From: REEB95 sp050729835
Lineage (GTDB): Bacteria > Pseudomonadota > Alphaproteobacteria > ATCC43930 > CGMCC-115725
Length of the DNA: 64,000 nucleotides
Reading direction: 5' to 3'
Assembly (NCBI GenBank): GCA_050729835.1
Contig: JBOHLS010000005.1
Location: forward strand, 50,956 to 114,955
Below, one piece after another: positions 44,843 through 51,571 of the stretch; position 1 is the stretch's first letter, and each line of letters starts with the position of its first letter. Both the position numbers and the translations under genes were made by a program. The notes beneath the pieces are model-generated. The model was not told where the DNA came from. It saw only the letters and a program-made list of their open reading frames with translations, and made no database searches.

Positions 44843-45118
44843 ATGCTGATACGGACCCCGGCAGATCTCGGCGCGATTATTCGCGAGCGTCGGAAGGCCC
44901 TCAAACTCGGCCAGGCCGAACTCGCCAGCCGTGTCGGCACCAGCCGTCAATGGGTCGTCGGTATCGAGCAAGGCCGCGCGCGCGCCGAACTCGGACTCGT
45001 ATTGCGCGCGCTCGATGCCTTGGGCATCCGCCTCGATTCTGGCTTCGTCACCAAATCATGCAAAGGCGTTCCCGATCTCGATGCGATCGTGGCCGCGGCG
45101 CGGCAAGACCGCACGTGA
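44843..45118 (+). CDS. HipB-like antitoxin, Xre-family regulator (module 2)
   Basis: A 91-residue protein with a helix-turn-helix: LGAIIRERRKALKLGQAELASRVGTSRQWVVGIEQGRARAELGLVLRALDALGI. The layout matches HipB, with a C-terminal tail of 25 residues that ends in AARQDRT. It is only loosely similar to the module-1 antitoxin. Its TGA overlaps the GTG start of the kinase gene (GTGA). Diverging from module 1, it forms a back-to-back pair of hipBA operons. Confidence 0.9.
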   Translation: MLIRTPADLGAIIRERRKALKLGQAELASRVGTSRQWVVGIEQGRARAELGLVLRALDALGIRLDSGFVTKSCKGVPDLDAIVAAARQDRT

Positions 45119-46395
45119 CGGATGAGCTCGTCGCCTTGCTGGGAGGCCGCATCGTCGGCTGCGTCCGCGCACGGACCGCCGGACGCGTGAGTTTTGCCTA
45201 CGAGCAATCCTGGCGCGAGGCCGACGACGCTTATCCGTTGTCCCTCTCCATGCCACTCGCCGCACGGGAACACGATCATAAGGTCGTCGAAGCGTTCCTT
45301 TGGGGTCTTCTGCCCGACAGCGAACGAATTCTCGATCAATGGGCACGAAAATTTCATGTATCGCCCCGGAACGTTTTCGCACTCATTGGCAACGTCGGCG
45401 AGGACTGCGCCGGCGCGGTCCAATTCGTCGCTCCCGAACGGGTCCCCTCGGTTCAGAGCGGCGCGGCGGATCACATCGACTGGCTAACGACGGACGAAAT
45501 TGCCGAACGGCTCCGCATGCTGCGAGAGGACCATGCAGTCTGGCGGCTGCCGCGCGATACGGGACAATTCAGCCTGGCCGGGACGCAACCCAAAACCGCA
45601 TTTCTATTCCAGAACGGTCGTTGGGGAATTCCCGGCGGCCGCATACCGACCACGCACATCCTCAAGCCGCCCACGGGACAATTTGCCGGCTATACCGAGA
45701 ATGAGCATGTCTGCCTTGCCTTGGCGCGTGCCTGCGGGTTGCCGACCGCCGCTTCGCGCGTACTTCGCTTCGACGGCGAAATTGCGGTCGTCGTCGAGCG
45801 CTACGACCGCGTGCAGTCCGGCAACGAAATCCTTCGCGTCCATCAAGAGGATGCGTGCCAGGCACTCGGCATTATGCCGACGCGGAAATACCAGAACGAA
45901 GGCGGGCCGGGCGTCAAAGAGATCGTCGAATTGCTGCGCATCCATTCAAGCGCGCGCGACGAAGACGTAACGACGTTCGTTTGCGCCGTCGGCTTCAACT
46001 GGCTGGTTGCCGGCGCCGACGCCCACGCCAAGAACTATTCGCTTCTCATAAGCGGAGAACCGCGGGTGCGGCTTGCGCCGCTCTACGATGTCGCGAGCGT
46101 CCTGCCCTACGATAAGCAATTTGATCTGCGCAATCTCAAGCTCTCCATGACGGTCGGCGGCGAATACGAGCTCCGCCGCATCGGCATCCACCAATGGCAA
46201 AAACTGGCCCGCGCGATTCGCGTCGATGCCGACGAGATCGTCGCCAGGCTGCGTGCCATGGCAAGCCAACTGCCCGATCGGATAACCGCGGCATGCCGGC
46301 AGGCTCTTGCAGAAGGCTTGGATCGGCGCATCGTCGACCGTTTGTCGGCCGCGCTGATCGACCGTGCCGCGGCATGTCGAAAGGTCTTGGCATGA
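45115..46395 (+). CDS. HipA-family kinase toxin (module 2)
   Basis: A 426-residue HipA-type kinase. It carries the serine loop SLAGTQPKTAF (S153), THILKPPTGQFAGYTENEHVC, VERYDR, HQEDACQALGIM, the catalytic GADAHAKN (D302) and LAPLYDVASVLPY. I chose GTG 45115 because it overlaps the antitoxin stop; an open frame continuing further upstream is a shadow of the antitoxin gene. The substrate loop and spacing differ from module 1, so the two toxins may hit different targets. All catalytic residues are present. Confidence 0.92.
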   Translation: MTDELVALLGGRIVGCVRARTAGRVSFAYEQSWREADDAYPLSLSMPLAAREHDHKVVEAFLWGLLPDSERILDQWARKFHVSPRNVFALIGNVGEDCAGAVQFVAPERVPSVQSGAADHIDWLTTDEIAERLRMLREDHAVWRLPRDTGQFSLAGTQPKTAFLFQNGRWGIPGGRIPTTHILKPPTGQFAGYTENEHVCLALARACGLPTAASRVLRFDGEIAVVVERYDRVQSGNEILRVHQEDACQALGIMPTRKYQNEGGPGVKEIVELLRIHSSARDEDVTTFVCAVGFNWLVAGADAHAKNYSLLISGEPRVRLAPLYDVASVLPYDKQFDLRNLKLSMTVGGEYELRRIGIHQWQKLARAIRVDADEIVARLRAMASQLPDRITAACRQALAEGLDRRIVDRLSAALIDRAAACRKVLA

Positions 46396-46728
46396 GCCAC
46401 GGCCCGAATCGGACGCCACCGGACGTCGGCCGAAATTGATCGCTTGATACACGCACCGGTCGACGCAACGCGGCGTGAACGTTCGTCGAACACGATCGGT
46501 CGCTGGTACACCAAAGAACCGCCAGATTTGCTGGGATTTCAAGCCCGGCGCGGCGCCGCGCTGTTGCACATCGGACACAGGCGGGCGCAATCGGCCCCAC
46601 GACGAGCGCCCATGCTTGCCACTAAAGCGGGCAACGCGGAGATTAGCGCCAGCGAGGGGTGGGCGCTCCCCGCCGTGGGGGTTGCTCCCCCCGCATCCGC
46701 GGACTCAATTACATGTGGGGGTTTTTCG
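46396..46728. other. Leader region of the porin gene with two G/C hairpins
   Basis: No gene is evident in these 333 bases. Close to the porin start there are two hairpins: GGGG-N8-CCCC (46656-46671) and GGGGG-TTGCT-CCCCC (46677-46691), followed by a GTGGGGG ribosome-binding site at 46715-46721. A long structured 5' leader is common for porin mRNAs regulated by small RNAs, but no specific regulator can be named. Confidence 0.45.
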
Positions 46729-48102
46729 ATGAAACGGACAATCTATACCGCGCTGGCGACGACCGCCGCGGTCGGACTGCTCGCGGGCACGGCATTTGCG
46801 CAAGCGATGAACTCGGGCGAAGCCCGCACCGGCGTCGAATACTGCACGACGACGATGACTTCGCCGACGCACAACAACTGCGTCATGCCGACGGCTCAGG
46901 CGCCGGGCGGCGGATCGTTCCCCGGCTCGTTCCTGGTGCCGGGCACCAACACCTCGTTCGCTGTCCATGGCTTCGTCCGCTTAGACATGTACCACTGGCT
47001 TGGACCGATAGGTGGCGGCGGGCCCAACGGCTGGAGCCGGTATTCCATTCCGCTCAACGGGACGGCCGCGCACTCGACTAATGGCGGCACCGTTTTGCAG
47101 GCGGACACGACGCGGCCCAACATCGAGACGATCACGCCGACGTCCTATGGCGCGGTGAAGACCTATATCGAGTTCGACTTCAACCAGACCGGCGCCGGTC
47201 AGCTCGGCGGCAACAATGAGCTACTCCGCTTGCGGCAGGCCTACGGCACGTTGGGCCCGTGGCTCATCGGTCAGGCCTATTCGCTGATGGCCGATCCGGT
47301 GGCCTATGCGGACACGGCGACCGGCACCCAGGACGCCGGCATGATGAACACCACCAACGTCCGCCGGCCGGAGTTCCGTTACACCTGGCTCGCCGGCAAC
47401 GGCCTCTCGATCGCTGCCTCGGCCGAACAGCCGACATACCAGGGTTCCTACGCTTCGTATGCGACCGCCACTGGCACCGGTGCTCTCGGCACGCTCGGCG
47501 ACAACGAAACTAATGCTTCGACGGGTGGCTACTCCAATTGGCCGGGCTTCGCGGGCGCGGGCGAGTGGGATCAACCGTGGGGCCACCTCAAATTGGCGCT
47601 CGGCGTGACGCCCGAGCAACATCGCGATGTTGCTGGTAGCGCTTTCCACAACGCCTCGAACACCGGATATGCCCTCCGCTTGTCCGGTCACTTGAACACC
47701 ATTGGCAAGGACGCGCTGCGTGGCGGCTTCTTCTATGACGATGGTGGGGCCGACTGGTCGTCCGACATGCCCAATGGTGGCATCGTCTACAACACGACGA
47801 CCGGCGCCTCAGACACGGTGAAGGCGTGGGCGGGCTACGCCAGCTACGAGCACTTCTTCAGCGGTCAATGGCGCGGCAACGTCGCCGGCGGTTACGCGCA
47901 CGACTCCGGCACTGCGGGCGTGAACAGCACGGCGCTCGCTGGCATCCAAGAGTCGACCTACACCACCGAGTTGAACATCGTCTACTCGCCGGTTCCGCAG
48001 ACCGACTTCTTCCTCGAATGGGACCGCGCCTATCGAAAGATGCAGACGGGTCTCGACGGCACGCAAGACGTGATCGACGCGCAGTTCAACTTCTACTTCT
48101 AG
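46729..48102 (+). CDS. DcaP-like outer-membrane porin
   Basis: A 457-residue porin with signal peptide KRTIYTALATTAAVGLLAGTAFAQA and a barrel whose strands include FAVHGFVRLDMYHW, GAVKTYIEFDFNQTG, LLRLRQAYGTLGPWLIGQAYSLM, RRPEFRYTWLAGNGLSIAASAEQP and YALRLSGHL, ending QFNFYF with the terminal phenylalanine required by the BAM machinery. The KTYIEFDF and LRQAYGTLGPWLIGQ segments match DcaP-type trimeric porins for small organic acids. ATG 46729 follows GTGGGGG. A strong terminator follows, so it is a single-gene unit. Confidence 0.88.
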   Translation: MKRTIYTALATTAAVGLLAGTAFAQAMNSGEARTGVEYCTTTMTSPTHNNCVMPTAQAPGGGSFPGSFLVPGTNTSFAVHGFVRLDMYHWLGPIGGGGPNGWSRYSIPLNGTAAHSTNGGTVLQADTTRPNIETITPTSYGAVKTYIEFDFNQTGAGQLGGNNELLRLRQAYGTLGPWLIGQAYSLMADPVAYADTATGTQDAGMMNTTNVRRPEFRYTWLAGNGLSIAASAEQPTYQGSYASYATATGTGALGTLGDNETNASTGGYSNWPGFAGAGEWDQPWGHLKLALGVTPEQHRDVAGSAFHNASNTGYALRLSGHLNTIGKDALRGGFFYDDGGADWSSDMPNGGIVYNTTTGASDTVKAWAGYASYEHFFSGQWRGNVAGGYAHDSGTAGVNSTALAGIQESTYTTELNIVYSPVPQTDFFLEWDRAYRKMQTGLDGTQDVIDAQFNFYF

Positions 48103-48122
48103 TCTGACGTAAGGCTTCGGAA

Positions 48123-48156
48123 CCCGCCGGCCTGCAAGGCCGGCGGGTTTTTCTTT
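48123..48156 (+). terminator. Intrinsic terminator of the porin gene
   Basis: A perfect 10-bp stem CCCGCCGGCC (48123-48132)/GGCCGGCGGG (48138-48147) closes a TGCAA loop and is followed by TTTTTCTTT. It begins 20 bp after the porin stop. Its last 20 bases recur exactly at 48560-48579. Confidence 0.93.
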
Positions 48157-48205
48157 GCGCGCCGCACGGCTTGCTGGCGAGAGCCCGAAAGGGAATTTCG
48201 CCGCA

Positions 48206-48430
48206 GTGAGCTACCAATCCCGCATCGTGATCGAACCTGGCAAGCGCGGCGGCAGCCCGTGCATCCGATCCTTGCGGATCGCCGTCTACGATGTGCTCGG
48301 GTGGCTCGCCAGCGGCATGAGCGAGACGGACATCCTACGCGACTATCCCGATCTCGAGCATGAGGGCATCCGCACCCGTCTCGAATTCGCGGCTGATCGC
48401 GAGCGGCGGCTGGTCACCAGCGGCGCGTGA
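48206..48430 (+). CDS. DUF433-family antitoxin
   Basis: A 74-residue protein typical of DUF433: RIVIEPGKRGGSPCIRSLRIAVYDVLGWLASGMSETDILRDYPDLEHEGIRTRLEFAADRERR. The family is the DNA-binding antitoxin partner of DUF5615 (PIN-like) toxins. I chose GTG 48206 because VSYQSRIVIEPGKRGG matches the usual family start; the frame opens earlier at 48155. The TGA overlaps the GTG start of the next gene (GTGA), the standard arrangement of this pair. Confidence 0.9.
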   Translation: MSYQSRIVIEPGKRGGSPCIRSLRIAVYDVLGWLASGMSETDILRDYPDLEHEGIRTRLEFAADRERRLVTSGA

Positions 48431-48645
48431 ATCTTCTCCTGGACGCGAATCTGTCTCATCGCCTTTTGGCGATGCTCCTGAACGATTTTCCGCAGTCGGT
48501 ACACGTCCGAGAAATCGGGTTAACGCGCGCATCGGACGATGAAATTTGGCGATATTCGCGGCCGGCGGGTTTTTCTTTGTGTCGGATTTTTCATTTGCGC
48601 GCCAGCATTTTCCAACTATGGCGGTTGATACCATATGGTATTTGA
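48427..48645 (+). pseudogene. DUF5615 PIN-like toxin, C-terminally disrupted
   Basis: The first 46 residues match the DUF5615 toxin (MNLLLDANLSHRLLAML, SVHVREIGLTRASDDEIWRYS). After that the sequence becomes RPAGFSLCRIFHL and loses the family's VSKDxDF core; the product ends at 72 residues instead of about 115. In the +1 frame the DNA reads GFFFVSDFSFARQHF, resembling the missing core, so a frameshift is possible. Exactly at the breakpoint (48560-48579) lies a 20-nt copy of the porin terminator tail. The toxin is probably inactive while its antitoxin remains. Confidence 0.75.
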
Positions 48646-48657
48646 CGCGACTATAAT
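48628..48657 (+). promoter_or_regulatory. Palindromic operator and -10 box of the TumE/TumA-type module
   Basis: ATACCATATGGTAT (48628-48641) is a perfect 14-bp palindrome, followed by a consensus-like -10 box TATAAT at 48652-48657, only 3 bp before the GTG start of the toxin gene. A -10 this close suggests a leaderless or nearly leaderless transcript. TTGATA at 48625 is a possible -35, but the 21-bp spacing is long. The palindrome is well placed for autorepression. Confidence 0.65.
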
Positions 48658-48660
48658 CAC

Positions 48661-48951
48661 GTGGCGAAGGCTAGGCTGCTCTTCCACCAGCGCATCGAAT
48701 ATGACGACGGTGCGATCGTGGAAATGGTGCTTTGGCGTGTACCATCGTCCGTTCCGCCGTCCCGGCACGGGCTGAAATATTCGCTGTTCTACGGCCGGCC
48801 GGACCACCGGGAGATCGGCTACGACAATGAGCGCGGCAAAGGCAACCGCCGGCATTTGCGCGGCGTCGAAACAACTTATGCGTTCACCACGGTCGAACGG
48901 CTCATGGCCGATTTTTGGTCCGATGTGCGAAGCGTGAGAGGCGACAAATGA
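48661..48951 (+). CDS. tumE: TumE-family toxin (DUF6516)
   Basis: A 96-residue protein fitting the DUF6516/TumE toxin family: LLFHQRIEYDDGAIVEMVLWRVPSSVPPSRHGLKYSLFYG, DNERGKGNRRHLRG and YAFTTVERLMADFWSDV. The HGLKYSL and DNE-GKG-HRH-like pattern are family hallmarks. The toxin gene precedes its antitoxin, which is unusual among type II modules but normal for this family. The start is GTG 48661, directly behind the -10 box; the stop overlaps the next start (ATGA). Confidence 0.82.
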   Translation: MAKARLLFHQRIEYDDGAIVEMVLWRVPSSVPPSRHGLKYSLFYGRPDHREIGYDNERGKGNRRHLRGVETTYAFTTVERLMADFWSDVRSVRGDK

Positions 48952-49313
48952 ACCGCAGGAAAACGAATCACATGAAAATCACCGTTGGCGGCAGGATGGA
49001 GGATGAGGCCGCGCGCCGATTCGCCGGCGCCTGGCACCGCGCAGCGCACGGCGAAACATTCCGCGAGCGGCGACTGGCGTCCGAGAGTTGGGACACTCTT
49101 GCTCACGTCCTGACCGCAAGGCGCATGGAGCTGTTGCGCTACGTCCGCCGGCACAAGGTCGCCAGCATTCGGGCTCTGGCAAAGGCGCTTGCACGCGACT
49201 ACAGCAACGTTCACGCCGATGTCCAAGCGCTGAGAGCGGTTGGCCTGCTCGACGCAGCGGATGGCGGCGTGCGAGCCAACTACGATGCGATCGAGACCAA
49301 GATCGCGATTTGA
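48948..49313 (+). CDS. tumA: TumA-like antitoxin, winged-helix DNA-binding protein
   Basis: A 121-residue protein with a C-terminal winged helix: RMELLRYVRRHKVASIRALAKALARDYSNVHADVQALRAVGLLDAADGGVRANYDAIETKIAI. This is the HVO_A0114-type DNA-binding domain that accompanies TumE toxins. The ATG at 48948 overlaps the toxin stop; an internal ATG at 48972 is possible. The N-terminal half is basic and may contact the toxin. Probably represses the module through the 48628 palindrome. Confidence 0.78.
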   Translation: MNRRKTNHMKITVGGRMEDEAARRFAGAWHRAAHGETFRERRLASESWDTLAHVLTARRMELLRYVRRHKVASIRALAKALARDYSNVHADVQALRAVGLLDAADGGVRANYDAIETKIAI

Positions 49314-49357
49314 GAGAAGCTGCTTGGGATCAACCTCATTTGCGGCGCGTTAACCCG

Positions 49358-50398
49358 GTGCGTTCCACCCCACCCGCCGCCATCATCCGGCCGCTACGCA
49401 AAGCCGATCTTGCCGAAGCTGATCGGGTCTTCCGCGTCGCCTTCGGGACCCAGTTCGGGCTCGCCGACCCGACGCAGTTTCGCGGCGATGCCGAACTCAT
49501 CCGCCCACGCTGGGCGACCGATCCACGGCCCTGCTTCGCCGCCGAAATCGGCGGCCGCATCGTCGGCAGCGTTGTCGGCATGGATTGGGGCAGCGCGTTC
49601 GTCGTCGGCCCGCTTTCGGTCGAGCCCGCCCATGCCAACCGCGGGATCGGCCGCCGGCTGATGGCGGCGATCATGGCGTTCGCCGACGCGCGGCGCTTTC
49701 CCCTGACGGCGCTTTATACCCTGCCCAACAGCGCCAAGCACCTCCACCTCTATGAAAGTTACGGCTTCCACGCCCGATATCTGACGCCGGTCATGGCCAA
49801 GGTGGTCAATTCCCCTGTCGTCGCCCCCGCCCCTCACCCTTCCCTCTCCCCTCAAGTGGAGAGAGGGTTGCTTGGCGTTGGCGAGGCAGGAGCCGAGCCT
49901 TACACCAAGCTGGGTGAGGGGATATCCGCTTATTCGAGGCTCGATCCTATCCGGCGGACCACCGCATCGGCGGCCTGCCGCGCGGTTGCGGAGGCGGTCT
50001 TTCCCGGCCTCGACCTTGGCCGCGAGATCGCGGCGCTGGCCGCGCAGAGTCTCGGCGAGACGGTGCTGCTCGAACGTGGCGGCAGCATCGTCGGATTCGC
50101 GCTTTGCCATTTCGGCAAGGGCAGTGAAGCCGGCAGCGGCACGCTTTACGTCAAGTTTGCCTGCGTGCGGCCGAACGCGGCCGAGGACTTCGCGGCGCTG
50201 CTCGACGCTTGCGAGACCCTGGCGGCGGTGCGCGGCATCTGGCGCGTCGTCGCCGGCACCAACATGGCGCGCGAAGCGGCCTATCGCATCATGCGCGAGC
50301 GCGGCTATCGTGCCGAGAGCGTTGGCGTCTCCATGCTGCGGCCGGCTGAACCCGGATGGAACCGCCCGGACGTCTTTGCGCTCGACGATTGGCGGTGA
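49358..50398 (+). CDS. Two-domain GNAT acetyltransferase joined by a repeat-encoded linker
   Basis: A 346-residue protein from GTG 49358 (TTG 49340 possible). Domain 1 (about 8-155) is a full GNAT fold: IIRPLRKADLAEADRVFRVAFG, VVGPLSVEPAHANRGIGRRLM with the acetyl-CoA loop, and NSAKHLHLYESYGFHARY. Residues 158-188 are encoded by the palindromic repeat at 49830-49921 (PHPSLSPQVERGLLGVGEAG). Domain 2 (about 190-346) is a second, more divergent GNAT-like unit (ETVLLERGGSIVGFALCHF, AREAAYRIMRERGYRAESVGVSML). The substrate is unknown. Two-domain GNATs are normal, but a repeat as linker is not. Confidence 0.85.
   Translation: MRSTPPAAIIRPLRKADLAEADRVFRVAFGTQFGLADPTQFRGDAELIRPRWATDPRPCFAAEIGGRIVGSVVGMDWGSAFVVGPLSVEPAHANRGIGRRLMAAIMAFADARRFPLTALYTLPNSAKHLHLYESYGFHARYLTPVMAKVVNSPVVAPAPHPSLSPQVERGLLGVGEAGAEPYTKLGEGISAYSRLDPIRRTTASAACRAVAEAVFPGLDLGREIAALAAQSLGETVLLERGGSIVGFALCHFGKGSEAGSGTLYVKFACVRPNAAEDFAALLDACETLAAVRGIWRVVAGTNMAREAAYRIMRERGYRAESVGVSMLRPAEPGWNRPDVFALDDWR
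49830..49921. repeat. Palindromic dispersed repeat, copy 2, in frame inside a GNAT gene
   Basis: 92 bp bounded by CCCCTCACCC (49830) and GGGTGAGGGG (49912-49921), with inner phrases GAGAGGGTTGCTTG, GTTGGCGAGG and GAGCCTTACA shared with the copy at 5798-5877, and a longer inner hairpin CCCTCTCC/GGAGAGAGGG. Here it lies within an open reading frame and contributes about 31 residues without a stop. Confidence 0.88.
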
Positions 50399-50423
50399 CA
50401 AATGCAGGGCTGCTCCACGTTCC

Positions 50424-50840
50424 GTCATCGCGAGACCGCGAAGCGGTCGCGGCGATCCAGCACAGGACTGCAGTCGCGGAATGGCCGATGGTTTCTTAAA
50501 TGAGACCGTCGTACAAGTTGCGCCAACTCGGATTCGACATCTCGATCAGCGCCACCTTTTTCGTCCGCGAGTCGCCCTTGATCTGCTTTTCTCGCGCGAT
50601 GGCGCCGATCATATCATCGTGACGTTCGTACCAGACAAGCATCTTGCAGGCATAGCGTGTCGTAAAACCCGGCAATATCCCCTCGCGATGCTGATAGACG
50701 CGCTGAACGAGATCAGGTGTAACACCAGTATAGGGCGTTCCGTTTTTCTTATTGGCCATGATGTAGACGGCCGGCTGCTTGGTTCTTATACTCCGTCGCC
50801 CACCTGGATTGCTTCGTCGGCTATGCCTCCTCGCAATGAC
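50424..50840. mobile_element. Candidate mobile unit: GIY-YIG gene flanked by 37-bp inverted repeats
   Basis: The left arm 50424-50460 begins GTCATCGCGAG and ends GCGATCCAG. The right arm 50804-50840, read on the minus strand, begins GTCATTGCGAG and ends GCAATCCAG. Both are 37 nt and agree at roughly two thirds of positions, with conserved ends and a variable middle. The GTCATTGCGAG...ATCCAG type is a widespread REP-like repeat. The 417-bp unit contains one gene, a GIY-YIG nuclease. This looks like a nuclease-repeat pairing analogous to RAYT-REP, but mobility is inferred. Confidence 0.65.
50496..50759 (-). CDS. Stand-alone GIY-YIG nuclease (YhbQ/UPF0213-like), possibly missing its start
   Basis: An 87-residue single-domain GIY-YIG protein: NGTPYTGVTPDLVQRVYQHREG, FTTRYACKMLVWYERHDDMIGAIAREKQIKG and MSNPSWRNLYDGL, with the catalytic Arg and Glu regions visible. 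The family normally begins about 10 residues earlier with an M-x-x-x-QPAVYIM strand that holds the first GIY residues. The DNA upstream does encode KQPAVYIM, but the start position is ATA (50787-50789) rather than ATG. Translation from the visible ATG at 50759 would lose the first strand, so the gene may be impaired or use ATA. Confidence 0.8.
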   Translation of the reverse strand: MANKKNGTPYTGVTPDLVQRVYQHREGILPGFTTRYACKMLVWYERHDDMIGAIAREKQIKGDSRTKKVALIEMSNPSWRNLYDGLI

Positions 50841-50851
50841 AAGACTGCCGC

Positions 50852-51571
50852 TCAGTGCGCGCGCGATACGCCCATGAGCCGCGCGAGCCGATCGGGATCG
50901 GCGACGAGCGGGCGGCTGGGCCCGGAATAGACCGCCACGCCGCGGTCGAGCACGAAGGCGTCGGCCGCGAACTCGAGCGCGATGCGCGCATGCTGCTCGA
51001 CCAGGACGAGCGCCAGCTCGTCCTCGCGCTTCAGCCGATCGAGGCCGCGCAGCACGGTTTCGACGATGACCGGCGCCAGACCCTCGAGCGGCTCGTCCAT
51101 CAGCAGCAACGACGGATTGCCCATCAAGGCGCGGCCGATGGCCAGCATCTGCTGTTCGCCGCCCGACAGCTGGTTGCCGCGGTTGCGCCGGCGCTCGCCG
51201 AGCGATGGGAAGAAATCGTAGACCCGTTCGCGCGTCCAGCGGCCCGGCCGGGATGCCACGTCGAGATTCTCCTCGACCGTGAGCGACCGGAAGATCTCGC
51301 GCTCTTGCGGCACGAAGCCGATGCCGAGGCGCGCCCGGCGATAGGTGGGCAGCGCCGAGACCTCGCGGCCATTCAGCTTGATTGAGCCACCGCGCAGCGT
51401 CGTCTGGCCCATGACGGTGGCGAGCAGCGTCGTCTTGCCGACGCCGTTGCGGCCCAGCACCGCGAGCCTGCCCGCCGCGGCGAGCGTCAGCGACACGCCT
51501 TCGAGCACCACGGTATCGCCGTAGCCGGCGCGCACGCCGTCGAGCGCCAGGCTTGGCGCGGCCGTCGTCAT
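50852..51571 (-). CDS. livF: Branched-chain amino acid-type ABC transporter ATPase LivF
   Basis: A 239-residue ATPase of the LivF group. Walker A GRNGVGKTT, Q-loop FVPQEREIF, signature QLSGGEQQML, Walker B LLLMDEPLEGLAP and H-loop VLVEQH are all present. It powers the importer with LivG. The ATG at 51571 overlaps the livG stop (ATGA). It is the last gene of the minus-strand operon. EREIFRSLTVEEN is typical for this subfamily, which imports amino acids, amides or other small acids. Confidence 0.95.
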   Translation of the reverse strand: MTTAAPSLALDGVRAGYGDTVVLEGVSLTLAAAGRLAVLGRNGVGKTTLLATVMGQTTLRGGSIKLNGREVSALPTYRRARLGIGFVPQEREIFRSLTVEENLDVASRPGRWTRERVYDFFPSLGERRRNRGNQLSGGEQQMLAIGRALMGNPSLLLMDEPLEGLAPVIVETVLRGLDRLKREDELALVLVEQHARIALEFAADAFVLDRGVAVYSGPSRPLVADPDRLARLMGVSRAH

